From contig NZ_CP119766.1 in the NCBI RefSeq assembly GCF_030378165.1, positions 3,534,001 through 3,598,000 of the forward strand: a stretch of 64,000 nt of DNA, written 5' to 3'. The DNA comes from Flavobacterium panacagri. GTDB lineage: Bacteria; Bacteroidota; Bacteroidia; Flavobacteriales; Flavobacteriaceae. The stretch's first letter is position 1. Every line of letters starts with the position of its first letter. Below are positions 11,101 through 18,151 of this stretch, one piece after another. A program made the position numbers and the translations under genes. A model generated the notes under the pieces. It was not told the origin of the DNA, ran no database searches, and was given only the letters and a program-made list of their open reading frames with translations.

Positions 11101-13729
11101 CTGGACCAGCAACGGCTTGGTGAGGCGGAATTCCAATTGTTAAATTAATATCGTCAAAAGCTTCACCGCAGACTTCGGCATCAACAGTCCATCTAAAAAT
11201 ATAGTAACCACTATAAGTAAATGTGAATATGGCATTCGGATCGTGTATGTCACTGATGGTGTAACCACCTACACCAGAAATTCTTGTCCAGGTTCCTACG
11301 GCACCACTGCTTGTTGTTGCAGCCATTGTTATAGTATTACCACAGATTTCTTGATCTGGTCCAGCATTTGCGGCAGGAGGAGTGTTTGCAATAGTAACCG
11401 AAACCTGACTTGTATTTGGTGCGCAAAGCCTTGTTATTGTTTCTATGGACCAAGTAAAAACATAAGTTCCATTTCCTGGAACTGTGACTAAAGTATTTGG
11501 ATCGCTCGTATCAGCAAAAACAACTCCGGTAGATGGAGTAACAGACCAAAGCCCTACTTCAAGTATGCCTGGGGTATTACCACTAAGATTGAAAGAGCTT
11601 GTTCCCGCTGGATAACAAGCATCTGGTCCAGCATCAGAGTTTGATGCGGCAGTTGAATTATTAGTAATAATGGTTACCGTATCAGAAACAGGATCACTGC
11701 AAGAAGGTCCGGGATGAAGATAAGAAACTGTCCATTGTAATTCATATTGAGCTGTATTGGATGTAAAACCTGTCGCTGTAGTATTTGGATCATTAACATT
11801 GGAAAAAGATATTGTGCTTGGACCAGAGACTTGGCTCCAAGTGCCAATTTCGCCGCTTTGCACAGGTACTGCATCAAGTATTACTTGAGTATTGGCACAA
11901 ACAACCTGATTGGGTCCAGCATCAGGTGCTGCTAATGAACTTCCAGAAACATGAATTGTTACGGTGGAAACTGAAAAGCCACAGGTTGCACCGCCGCCTT
12001 TTGTTATATATTGAAAAACATAAGTTCCTGGGATAAGTCCTGTTACTTGTGTGTCTACAGCAAAATTATCTGTAATTACAGCGGTGTTTGGACCACTAAG
12101 CTGACTCCAAAAGTGCATGCCGTCGCCAGTTATAACACCTGAGAGCAATGTGCTTGTATCACCACAAGGCAGACTTATGTCGGATCCTGCATTTGAAGGA
12201 GTTGGATCACCAGAAACTAGAATATTTAGGGTATCAAATCCTTTATTACATCCAACAGGCGTGCCATTCTGACTTCGTATAAATTCAACTGTGTAATCTC
12301 CAGGCGCTGTAAGGGTTAAAGTTAATGAATTCCCTGCATCTTGTAAAGCAGTTGGAAAAGGCGCTAATGGAGAAGTAGATGGGCCATTAACAATCCGATA
12401 TTGATTTACTCCCGTTCCCGTCACGGTAAGCGGAATTGTAAATACTGTGGCATCACAGCTTCCAACTATATCATTACCGTTATTGGCTACAATGGTTCTT
12501 GTTGGCCCGCTATACTGAACATTATAATCTTTAGTTAAAATACAGCCCGTATTACTATTGGTTAATGTATATCTAAAGGTGTAAGGGTCACCAGAATCTG
12601 AAATATTAGTAACTAAAGTAGTTGGGTTTGTTGGAGAAACAATCATAGCACCTGGATCTCCAGCTATTTGTGTCCATTGTACAGTTTCTCCTGCGTAAAG
12701 TGGTGTTTGAGCTACAAGAGTAACCTGTGTAATGGTATTATCACAAAAGAATATATCTTCATTACCACCTGGCAGTGTTGTTACATCTTGTGTTGCAGCC
12801 GGAACAATAATTGTTACTAGATCATTTCCAGAAGCACATGGACCAGTAACAGTCCATCTAAAAGTATAAGTACCTTGTACAAGATTAGAGACCTGTGTAT
12901 TATTTGATCCAGGGCTTCCAATAGTCGGTGTATTAGGCCCGCTTACAAATGTCCATTGACCGCTTTGTCCGTTGAGACCACAGCCTCCATAAGTTCCAGT
13001 AAGATTGGTAGATTGTGTAGTAGTATAACAATTACTTAAGGTTTGATCAGAACCTGCTGAAACTGGAGTAACACCACCATAATTAGTGACAGTAATCTGA
13101 GAAGTAGTTCTACAGCGTTGCCCTGGAGCATATTCTGGTCCTTCAATAACCCATTGAAGTGTAGTAACTCCACAACTAGTTGAAGGAAGGTTTATGGTTG
13201 AGGTTGGTAAATTGGGAAAATTAATTACAACTCCCGCATTATTGGCGCCCACTATTTCCCAATGGCCTGTTTCTCCTGTATTTTGAGGCGCATTTGCAGT
13301 AATGGATAAGTTTCCGGAACTATTAGGGCAACTTGTAATGTTGCCTCCTGCATTCGCAATTGTAATGGGTTGTACATTTACAACTTTATCTTGATAAGCC
13401 AAAACTCCATCGCCACAGGTTGCGCTATATCTAAATATATAAGTATTTCCTCCTGTATAACCTGTTATAATAGTGCTAGGATTGTTTGGTGTATCAATAA
13501 CTACTGCTGGGCCAGATATCTGAGTCCAAGAAACAGTTCCGATAATAGGAGAAGGAGTATTTCCGGTTAAAACCAAAGCATCGGTTTCGCAAATGGTGAC
13601 ATTAAGTACTCCAGCATTTACGGTACAATTTTGAGCATTTATTTTGCTATTTAAAAACAATAAAATAAATGCTAAAAAAAGTTTCTTGGAAAAATTACGA
13701 AAAGTCGAGGAAACGTAAAATTGAGCCAT
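2153..13729 (-). CDS. Giant T9SS type B adhesin with PKD/Ig-like and DUF11 repeats
   Basis: A secreted surface protein of about 3,858 residues from ATG at 13729; an in-frame TTG at 13735 would add two residues. Order: signal peptide ending near NSKINAQ; about 15 PKD/Ig-like repeats (residues ~36-1415), each with a NAGPDQ-type start, a cysteine soon after, and a GTWTQISGP-type strand; 18 DUF11-type repeats (residues ~1416-3765), each starting near ADLSLTKTV and usually ending in DPDSTPNNG plus an acidic EDDY stretch; then a type B T9SS C-terminal domain (CHU_C/gliding-motility family, TIGR04131-like) with FSPNDDGTNDFF, EIFNRWGNLVY and a terminal GWVYLK. The acidic DPDST motifs look able to bind calcium (inference). 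It leads an operon with PorP/SprF and an OmpA-like gene. SprB-like adhesins serve gliding and attachment; this one's ligand is unknown. Confidence 0.95.
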   Translation of the reverse strand: MAQFYVSSTFRNFSKKLFLAFILLFLNSKINAQNCTVNAGVLNVTICETDALVLTGNTPSPIIGTVSWTQISGPAVVIDTPNNPSTIITGYTGGNTYIFRYSATCGDGVLAYQDKVVNVQPITIANAGGNITSCPNSSGNLSITANAPQNTGETGHWEIVGANNAGVVINFPNLPTSTINLPSTSCGVTTLQWVIEGPEYAPGQRCRTTSQITVTNYGGVTPVSAGSDQTLSNCYTTTQSTNLTGTYGGCGLNGQSGQWTFVSGPNTPTIGSPGSNNTQVSNLVQGTYTFRWTVTGPCASGNDLVTIIVPAATQDVTTLPGGNEDIFFCDNTITQVTLVAQTPLYAGETVQWTQIAGDPGAMIVSPTNPTTLVTNISDSGDPYTFRYTLTNSNTGCILTKDYNVQYSGPTRTIVANNGNDIVGSCDATVFTIPLTVTGTGVNQYRIVNGPSTSPLAPFPTALQDAGNSLTLTLTAPGDYTVEFIRSQNGTPVGCNKGFDTLNILVSGDPTPSNAGSDISLPCGDTSTLLSGVITGDGMHFWSQLSGPNTAVITDNFAVDTQVTGLIPGTYVFQYITKGGGATCGFSVSTVTIHVSGSSLAAPDAGPNQVVCANTQVILDAVPVQSGEIGTWSQVSGPSTISFSNVNDPNTTATGFTSNTAQYELQWTVSYLHPGPSCSDPVSDTVTIITNNSTAASNSDAGPDACYPAGTSSFNLSGNTPGILEVGLWSVTPSTGVVFADTSDPNTLVTVPGNGTYVFTWSIETITRLCAPNTSQVSVTIANTPPAANAGPDQEICGNTITMAATTSSGAVGTWTRISGVGGYTISDIHDPNAIFTFTYSGYYIFRWTVDAEVCGEAFDDINLTIGIPPHQAVAGPDQNICNNTSVTMAGSIYDSFFETGQWSVLTGAPNQPTIVDPTNPNTVINGLVAGTYTFRWTITAKSIFLCQGTFDDMIVVVSPTANAGADQTYCDVTSIQLKGNENSTGTWTLTSTTGNTADVIITQSPPNSYIANATVVPGNDYVFTYTTSSTTFPNGSSCPGSADNVNITIFSGASIDPDAGPDQTLCISDVGGIATLQGNMPPPDVSTAEWRFAFQPTGSVAVITTPSAPLTTVTNLTVPGLYVLEWVFENQSCRTLSDVVRIVMNEAPSTANAGPDDAAACQTTYQTNAVPPTVGIGTWTITNQPAGAAAIIDSPNSPTTTLSNITVLGIYTLTWTVTNGPFTNPSLCQPSSDTVDITFNDDPPTVANAGPDQELCDVASVAMAANTPVIGTGTWTQISGPNTATIASPTNPNSLMLQLVAGTYEFSWTIETTGCTSEDRVIVTIYDLPSTANAGPNQIIPQFSPVNMNAAIPTVGTGVWTQVSGPSIVGFTDATSPTTAVTGTVAGIYVLEWTVSNGNCAVSSDTMTLTILSVADLELTKSVTPVTGSAGDTVTFNLQIFNNNSLGGTVTATGVSVRDYIPSGYTIVPGSVNLAGIYNLGDNTITWNNLTVPVGGRVNLTFQAVIKATGSYVNNAEIIASDQFDPDSTPNNNIATEDDQDDASIILDVADLSLQKTVSPATVSINDNVIFTIRVTNSGPNNATGITVSDQLPSGYTYVSDNGAGKYNNTTGIWNVGNLNNGNSLALQITAKVNVVSTGNNYINVAEIQTAHQLDPDSTPGNGLPEDDMASATVSLKPADLELTKSVTPTSAAAGQQVDFTINVLNRGPGNATGVDVQDLIPVGYTLIPGSVSTGGTYQVATAALEWKDLYLPANSNVNLTFSALVNPLGNYLNIAQITASDLPDPDSTPNNNIASEDDQDDAEIIFIGPSADLSLVKNVVAGNTSPVVGSQVSFELVISNDGPNNATGVQVTDLLPSGFQYVNYSSSAGLYDSATGIWNVGTVDVGVSESLILDARVLPTGNYFNIAQVTASNLPDPDSTPNNDDGDQSEDDEDNAAVTPILPSADLSLTKIVSNTTPLVGSTVTFTIITTNSGPQDAALVQVTDLLPSGYTFSSFNATSGTYDSTTGLWTLDILESSESETLQINAIVNPTGDYVNIAEVTNSDTPDPDSTPNNGVPTEDDYGTASTTPISQSSDLSLTKTVNNATPLVGSLVTFEIVVTNNGPQDNFGVQVTDVLPSGYTFAGFTASTGTYNSATGLWTVGNLVNGDSETLQLVARVNSTGNYTNTAEITAANLPDPDSTPNNGITTEDDYAEATTVPVPTSADLSLTKTVSNPIPLVGSSVTFSIQVTNSGPQEANGVTVTDLLPSGYTYVSYSATTGTYDPANGLWDVGNMPISDSYTLQITALVNATGNYTNSAEITASSQPDPDSSPNNGITTEDDYAEATTTPIATSADLSLTKSVNNATPIVGSQVIFNLQVNNAGPQTTDNVAVTDLLPTGYTYVSYTATAGSYDAVTGLWTVGNMPVASNHTLQITALVNATGNYINSAEITASSQPDPDSTPNNGITTEDDYAAVSTTPISTAADLSLTKTVNNATPLVGSQVTFSLQVSNTGPQATDNVTVTDLLPTGYTYVSYTATAGSYDAVTGIWTVGNIPVASNHTLQITAVVNATGNYTNSAEITASSQPDPDSTPNNGTTTEDDYAAVSTTPTAQSSDLSLTKTVNNTTPLTGSLVTFEVVVTNNGPQDNTGVQITDLLPSGYTFNNFTVSTGTYNSTTGIWNIGNFDNGESETLQITAIVNATGDYLNIAEVTAAHLPDPNSTPNNGVPTENDYATAIITPTALSADLSLTKTVNNATPLVGSLVTFEVVVTNNGSQDTSGVTVTDLLPNGYTYSNFTISTGTYNPITGLWTVGNLVNGKSETLQILAVVNPTGNYVNVAEVTASALPDPDSTPNNGVITEDDYATATVIPNAQAADLALTKTVNNATPLVGSPVIFEVIATNNGPQNTTGVEVTDLLPSGYTFLNYSVTKGVYNATTGKWTIGSFLNGDSQVLRITAIVNPTGNYENIAEVTASNLPDPNSTPNNGVSTENDYGTATTAPLGQSADLSLTKTVNNPTPLIGSSVTFEIVLTNKGPQNATGVEVTDLLPSGYTFSSFTSTKGTYNNTTGKWNIGSLVNGDSQTLQLTATVNATGNYLNTTEITSSSLPDPNSIPNNGVTTEDDYASSITTPVVPMADLSLTKAVVGGNLSPIFGATITFEITVNNSGPQTATGVQVKDLLPSGYEYIVYSSTAGQYFNTTGIWDIGSIPNGSSESLLISAKVNTTGVYQNIAEVYASNELDPDSTPNNGASGEDDISSVLLNPVPAVADLSIEKRVINNILTPNVGSQITFSITVTNSGPSIATGVTVRDILPSGYDYIFYNSTSGAYDRTTGEWNPGIILPGNSHTLLLNVNVKSPTGAANEYLNIAEIMTSDEFDPDSTPGNGITTEDDYDSISVTPVIVMADLSIKKTALNETAIHDVGSTVIFTVTVTNDGPADASGVMVKDLLPPGFTYLTSSPTSGLYNYVTGIWNAGDVAAGTDQSLDIYTRVNPPSGAINEYTNTTEVIASNLPDPDSTPNNGVTTEDDYDSLQIKVAVADLSLEKTVSNKNANVNEVVTFTLQLNNEGPSTATGVAVEDIIPLGYKNISNINNGGIFSNNRIRWVNLTVPVGGITLTYQVTVANPFGLESEDYINIAQVTASDHFDPDSKPNNDNGDQSEDDEDSEFINIPSTDIAIKKEVDQADVPMDTQITFTVIAENLGNITATHVEVQDLLPKGYSFISSTVSSGTYDPKTGMWNIPSINSGTLQTLTIVVKVVDFNDYLNTAHLTKLDQIDTNSANNQDSATVSPNCLKIYNEFSPNDDGTNDFFYIDCIDRYPNNQLEIFNRWGNLVYYKKGYNNTWDGKADGSAKTLPEGTYFFILDLGDGSKKTSGWVYLK
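2440..9495 (-). repeat. Tandem array of 18 DUF11-type domain repeats
   Basis: Each unit is about 390 bp (~130 residues) and codes for an ADLSLTKTVNN start, a TFxxxVTNxGPQ strand, a VTDLLPSGYTF strand and a DPDSTPNNG end. Most units keep the acidic DPDST(P)NN motif; a few read DPNST or DPNSI. The central units, roughly 5950-6870, are nearly identical at the DNA level, which points to recent duplication or gene conversion. Confidence 0.85.
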
Positions 13730-13735
13730 AAGCAA

Positions 13736-14096
13736 TCAGAATAAAAAAGGCAGACTGATGAATTCGAAAACCACCTTATATTAATAAATTGGGTTATGTA
13801 TTAATTCGGAGTGAGGTTAAGAAAAACTAATGGGGTACTTCAAAATTAATTAATGTAGGCTATAGGGTTATCTGTTTCGATGTTGCATATTATAAAATGA
13901 AACAAGAAAACACATATTGAAACAACTTAAAAGTAAAAAATATCTCACTTTTTAGCTTTTTATGCTGCATTGGTCGACTTTATGTGAATATCTGTTTAAA
14001 CTAGCTTGAAATTAAATAGTTACAGCAATATATTATTTTGTAGTTTAGTATCATCACAAAACCTAATTAGTATATTAATTTAAAAACTAGATTGTT
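13736..14096. other. Intergenic region between the adhesin operon and doxX
   Basis: This 360-bp AT-rich stretch separates two divergent genes and should hold both promoters. On the minus strand TAATTTTG (plus 13841-13848) fits the Bacteroidota -7 consensus, but no good -33 is seen at the expected distance. Upstream of doxX the stretch near 14031-14041 is only close to a -7 box. I see no ORF, repeat or structured RNA here. Confidence 0.4.
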
Positions 14097-14483
14097 ATGA
14101 TTTCAAAAAACACAGATTTTGGATTGTTAGTATTGCGTATTAGTATTGGAGGCTTAATGCTTTTTCATGGTGTATCAAAAATTTTACATGGTATTTCATT
14201 TTTGGTAGAGAATATGGGAACATTTGCTTATGCCGTTTATATTGGAGAAGTTTTAGCTCCATTAGCCATTTTATTTGGGTGGCGAACTAGAATTGCATCG
14301 GTCATTTTAGCAATCAATTGTATTGTGGCCATTGCTGTAGCGCATTCAAAAGATATTTTTTCAATTGGAGAACAAGGCGGTTATGCTAACGAATTAATAA
14401 CACTCTATCTTTTAGGTGCCATAGCATTGTTTTTTACAGGCGCTGGAAAATATGCAATTTCAAATAATAATAAATGGGATTGA
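14097..14483 (+). CDS. DoxX family membrane protein
   Basis: A 128-residue integral membrane protein with four predicted hydrophobic helices. Family signatures are LLVLRISIGGLMLFHGVSKI near the N-terminus, GEVLAPLAILFGWRTR in the middle and GGYANELITLYLLGAIALFF toward the end. DoxX-type proteins are small quinone- or redox-linked membrane proteins whose exact role is usually unknown. The gene stands alone, is divergent from the adhesin operon, and is followed by a strong terminator, so it is probably monocistronic. Confidence 0.9.
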   Translation: MISKNTDFGLLVLRISIGGLMLFHGVSKILHGISFLVENMGTFAYAVYIGEVLAPLAILFGWRTRIASVILAINCIVAIAVAHSKDIFSIGEQGGYANELITLYLLGAIALFFTGAGKYAISNNNKWD

Positions 14484-14502
14484 TTCTAATATGAAATCAA
14501 AC

Positions 14503-14538
14503 AAAAAAGCTCTAAATTTTTCGATTTAGAGCTTTTTT
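14503..14538 (+). terminator. Rho-independent terminator after doxX
   Basis: A-rich flank, a perfect stem GCTCTAAAT/ATTTAGAGC with a TTTTCG-type loop, then a run of T. It lies 20 bp past the doxX stop. Confidence 0.9.
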
Positions 14539-14559
14539 TAATAATAATGAAGTTTTACG

Positions 14560-14643
14560 TGATAGATTCTCTGTGTTTTATTACAAGTGAAATGCCTGTC
14601 TAGACAAAGCAAAACTATGTTTCTATGTGTTTAAAAAAAACAA
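14560..14643 (+). repeat. CATAG-family dispersed repeat, truncated copy A
   Basis: Contains AAGTGAAATGCC and ends in ACTATGTTTCTATGTGTTTA, matching the right half of the complete copies at 57175-57318 and 61543-61685. It lies in the short gap between doxX and the BamA-like gene. Confidence 0.65.
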
Positions 14644-14654
14644 AAGTATTAAAA

Positions 14655-15713
14655 CTAAAATGCTTCGCCGATTCTAAAATAAACACCCCAGTCACCTTTA
14701 CCAACCGCGCCATCCAATCCCACATTAAACTTTGACTTTTTAAAAGGATTATAACGATATCCAACACCAGCTCCGGGATACAGTTTCCAGTCAAAGTTTG
14801 GAGTATCAGAACCGTAGATTGTGGCAAGACCTGCAAAACCAACCAATCCCATTTTACCAAAATTATAACGATATTCTCCCTGAATATCCATTAAACCAGC
14901 TCCTCTGTATTTTCCCTCAGAATAACCTCGAATATCGACACCGCCAATGGTACTCTGCTGTTCAAAAGCCACATTTCCAAGTCCGAATTTTCCATAAAAA
15001 CGAGCGGCAATAACATCTTTTCCGTCTCTAGTGGGGAAATATTTGTTGGCCTGAAAAGCAATCCGGTTAGAAGCTAGTTCGTTATCTAAAAAACTCGGAT
15101 AAGTCGACCAATCCAATTTGATTTTATATCCTTTTGTTGGATAATATACAGCATCTCTTGTGTCATACAAAAGATTTATAACCAAAGCATTACTGTGTGA
15201 GACAGAAGAAGGAGAAATATTGTCCTCATAAGTGGTATTATAATGAGCATAAGTATAAGACAAACCGCCATAGAATTTACCAAAAATTTTACGCTGTGCG
15301 CCAATGCTTAAAATAGTGGTTTTTGTGCCGTAATCATAAAAATCGGGCTGATCGATATCATCAACAAAAAATTGTGAATTCTGATTCCCATTAAAAAAGA
15401 AGAATTTTAGCCGCCATTTATCTTCATTCAGATACCATTTATTAAAGAAAGCCAAAACATAAGACTTGTTTGTGGTATAAATAGCCGACATTCCAGACAA
15501 TGATTTAGGAGAAATACTGTCGCTTTGATTGACTTTGTACATCATCATCGGAATAGCGCCAAACATAAAGTCAAGATTTCTATTGTAGCTCAAATAAGGC
15601 ATTACTCTTAATTCTATTTTCTTTTCTTTTTTCGGAATGGAATCATTTGTTTTTTGTCCAAAAGAAAAAGTAACAAAAACTGTAAAAAAGAGTAAGAGTA
15701 GAAAATGCCTCAT
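14655..15713 (-). CDS. BamA/TamA-like outer-membrane surface antigen barrel
   Basis: A 352-residue secreted protein with an N-terminal signal peptide (MRHFLLLLFFTVFVTFSFGQ). The rest is amphipathic beta-strand sequence, including LVINLLYDTRDAVYYPTKGY and QQSTIGGVDIRGYSEGKYRG, the latter matching the conserved VRGY/IRGY turn of the Bac_surface_Ag (D15) barrel. The last residue is phenylalanine (FRIGEAF), as expected of a BAM substrate. No POTRA domains are present, so it is a short barrel-only member rather than BamA itself. Its role is unknown; relatives occur near phospholipase- or metallophosphatase-like genes, but none is seen here. Confidence 0.85.
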   Translation of the reverse strand: MRHFLLLLFFTVFVTFSFGQKTNDSIPKKEKKIELRVMPYLSYNRNLDFMFGAIPMMMYKVNQSDSISPKSLSGMSAIYTTNKSYVLAFFNKWYLNEDKWRLKFFFFNGNQNSQFFVDDIDQPDFYDYGTKTTILSIGAQRKIFGKFYGGLSYTYAHYNTTYEDNISPSSVSHSNALVINLLYDTRDAVYYPTKGYKIKLDWSTYPSFLDNELASNRIAFQANKYFPTRDGKDVIAARFYGKFGLGNVAFEQQSTIGGVDIRGYSEGKYRGAGLMDIQGEYRYNFGKMGLVGFAGLATIYGSDTPNFDWKLYPGAGVGYRYNPFKKSKFNVGLDGAVGKGDWGVYFRIGEAF

Positions 15714-15835
15714 AGTATGTTTTTTTGAATGAAACGTTATATTTTGGCTTGTATATTCTTAAAAATCTGTCTTTGTGATACTTGTAAATTTAATTAAAAT
15801 AAAGATAAGTTATTGAAAATAAACGCATTTTAGTT

Positions 15836-17032
15836 TTAAATGTTCTTTTTGAAGATAGAAACCAATCTTTCCAGTGCTTGTTCATTGTGCAATTGCTCGC
15901 TGTTTTCCAAAGTATCTTTTGTTGCTTTTGAAGCTCTTTCCAGCATTCGTTTTTCGAAAATGGAAATAGCAGTTTCAATAGAATTAAATTGATTATTGGT
16001 TAAAAAATCTGCCAATTCGAGAGCATCAAGCATAGCTAGATTGGCGCCTTTACCCGCAAAAGGTGGCATTCTATGTGCGGCGTCCCCAATTATGGTTAAG
16101 TTAGTTTGAGTTTCCAAGGTCTGATTCAATGGAAAATAATATTGCGGACGCGGTATAAAATACAGCTCTTCAGCTTGTAATAATTCATGCCATTCTGCAC
16201 TCCAGTCTTTGTAGACTTTCTTAAACCATTCAAAAACAGCTTCATTATTTTTAAAATCTAAATTTCCTTTCCAAAGCCAACTCTCAGGGATTTTACTACT
16301 CAGTAGAAACATCAGGGAACCATCTCCTTTTGTACCGTACATTAAGGTTTGCTCGTGTCCAAAAGCAAGAACTTTTCCTCCTCTTGAGAATTCAAACAGC
16401 TTTGGTGCGTTTTCTTTGGCATTATAAATAGTGCCTTCAATTAAAGTAATTCCAGAATAAATTGGTTTTTCTGTACTTATATAAGGACGAATTTTAGAAT
16501 TTGCTCCATCAGCTCCAATTACTAAATCGGCATAAGCAGTAGAACCGTTTTTAAAATGTAATTTCCAGCCTTCGTTTTCCTTTTCCATAAAATCGAACTG
16601 ACTGTTCCAAACTATTGTTTCAGACAAAAGTGAGTTGAGAAGTATATTTCTTAGTTCAAAACGATCAATTTCTGGGCGTGGTTTTGAAATTGCGTCAAGC
16701 GAATTTATCTCAGTATCAAGATTTTTCTGTACTTCCTTTTTTTGCACAGAATGTTCATCAAACTTAAGCTGAAAATCTTTTGATACAATTCGGGCTTTAC
16801 TAGCATTTGGACGAACATTTGCATAAAATTCATCAAGTAAATCGGCTTGAATTATGGCTTTCAAACCTGAATCTTCATGCAAATCAAGTGGAGAACCTTG
16901 TACGCGAACTTCTTTATTCAAATCTCTTTCGTAAACCTTTACATTGCTATTTTGCATTTGTAAAAGCCGGGCTAAAGTCAAACCGCCCATTCCGCCGCCA
17001 ATAACAGCGACTTGTTTATTTTGTAAAAGCAT
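15836..17032 (-). CDS. FAD-dependent monooxygenase, Tet(X)-like
   Basis: A 398-residue flavoprotein of the PHBH/aromatic hydroxylase group. The N-terminal Rossmann motif is VAVIGGGMGGLTLARLL. GSPLDLHEDSGLKAI, RPEIDRFELRNILLNSL and the second FAD motif IGDAAHRMPPFAGKGANLA align by eye with the tetracycline-inactivating enzyme Tet(X). It has DLVIGADGANSKIR, the DG motif of NAD(P)H-dependent hydroxylases. A histidine occurs in LAFGHEQ, near where Tet(X) has a substrate-contacting His, but the neighbouring Gln of Tet(X) appears replaced by Glu in LIEGTI. The substrate is therefore open, and many chromosomal relatives are not resistance enzymes. An AraC-type regulator lies 30 bp upstream on the same strand, suggesting an inducible pair. 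Confidence 0.88.
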   Translation of the reverse strand: MLLQNKQVAVIGGGMGGLTLARLLQMQNSNVKVYERDLNKEVRVQGSPLDLHEDSGLKAIIQADLLDEFYANVRPNASKARIVSKDFQLKFDEHSVQKKEVQKNLDTEINSLDAISKPRPEIDRFELRNILLNSLLSETIVWNSQFDFMEKENEGWKLHFKNGSTAYADLVIGADGANSKIRPYISTEKPIYSGITLIEGTIYNAKENAPKLFEFSRGGKVLAFGHEQTLMYGTKGDGSLMFLLSSKIPESWLWKGNLDFKNNEAVFEWFKKVYKDWSAEWHELLQAEELYFIPRPQYYFPLNQTLETQTNLTIIGDAAHRMPPFAGKGANLAMLDALELADFLTNNQFNSIETAISIFEKRMLERASKATKDTLENSEQLHNEQALERLVSIFKKNI

Positions 17033-17062
17033 AGTTTTTGGTTTTAAATCTATGCCACAAAA

Positions 17063-17821
17063 TTATTTTGATGAAAGAGCTGATAATAGTATAAATCGGT
17101 CATTTTTGTTTTGAAACAATTCTTTTGGAAGCGAACCAGATATTTTCTTAATTTCTTTAATAAAATGAGTCTGATCTGAAAAGTTTTCTTCGGGAAATAA
17201 TTTTCCTTTTGCTATATGCTCCAATGAAGCGCGAAAACGAAGAATCGAACAAAATCCTTTTAAAGAAATCCCAAAATACTGATTAAAATAACGATTGATC
17301 TGTCGGCTGCTCCAGTTGGATTGTTCTGCTAAATCTTTTACTGTCATAGCTCCGTTACTTTCATAGATGAGGTTGAAGAGCTTTTGTTTTCGGCTGTCCA
17401 TTTCCTTTACTATTAAAGACTCTAATTTTTGAGAAGCTTTTTCACAAAACAATTCAAAGTTTTCTAAGTCCTTTTCTTTAAAACCCCAAAAATCATCTCC
17501 AAGTATTTTTGCATCATTTAGGAGAGTCGCAATAGGTTCATGAAAAATATATTCGACAGCTGGAAGTTTAAAACTAATAACAAAAGTCAGACTGTTGGCT
17601 GGAATTTTTCCTTTTTCATATTGATGTGTTCCTAAGCCTAAAAGTGTAATGCGAAAAGGTTCTTCAGAAGATTGAAATAAAGACAAATCAATTCTTCCAT
17701 CTGGAAGACCGATTGTTTCTATAGTCTGTTCCGATTTATTATACATACACCAAAAACTATCGACAAATGCTGCAAGATTTTGCGGAGGAGGAATGGATTT
17801 GTATTCTAAATCATGGTGCAT
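17063..17821 (-). CDS. AraC family transcriptional regulator
   Basis: A 252-residue regulator. Residues 1-~130 form a small ligand- or effector-sensing domain of the DUF6597 type (SIPPPQNLAAFVDSFWCMY, LPDGRIDLSLF). The C-terminal part, from about residue 150, is an AraC/XylS double helix-turn-helix (MTVKDLAEQSNWSSRQINRY, then FCSILRFRASLEHI). It is co-directional with the downstream Tet(X)-like monooxygenase (30 bp gap) and probably controls it (inference from position). Confidence 0.9.
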   Translation of the reverse strand: MHHDLEYKSIPPPQNLAAFVDSFWCMYNKSEQTIETIGLPDGRIDLSLFQSSEEPFRITLLGLGTHQYEKGKIPANSLTFVISFKLPAVEYIFHEPIATLLNDAKILGDDFWGFKEKDLENFELFCEKASQKLESLIVKEMDSRKQKLFNLIYESNGAMTVKDLAEQSNWSSRQINRYFNQYFGISLKGFCSILRFRASLEHIAKGKLFPEENFSDQTHFIKEIKKISGSLPKELFQNKNDRFILLSALSSK

Positions 17822-18151
17822 TGATATAAAGAAAGGATTTTTGAAGTTTAATTTTAAGCTAATTTATAGAAATTGTTAATCATTTTTCTGAAAACGTACA
17901 GGTTTCGATAGCTTATAGGAGCATTTTATCGCTATATAATTTAGCTATGAAAAACTTAACATTGGGTAACTAATTGTTATTTAGTTGTTTATGATTGTTT
18001 TTGTAGTTGAGTGAAAAACTTAACATTGGCGAATGTGTTTTTCGGTCTATCTTTGTTTATTATTTTTTGATGTTAATTTAATGATTTAATAACATTAAAA
18101 ATTAGTTTATTACAAAGTAAATTTAATCAATTTCTTAAAATTAACAGAATA
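17822..18151 (+). promoter_or_regulatory. Intergenic region with duplicated -33 motif and promoter of the lysine-rich gene
   Basis: An 18-bp direct repeat TGAAAAACTTAACATTGG occurs at 17948-17965 and 18012-18029. The second copy supplies TTG at 18026-18028, followed after exactly 19 bp by TATCTTTG at 18048-18055, a full Bacteroidota -33/-7 promoter for the gene at 18152. The first copy has only a degenerate -7 after it. The 5' leader would be about 90 nt. Confidence 0.7.

Noticed and set aside
11243..11491. Short plus-strand ORFs inside the adhesin gene
   Set aside because: They are frame shadows of the minus-strand repeats, Cys-rich and low in family likeness, with no start signals.
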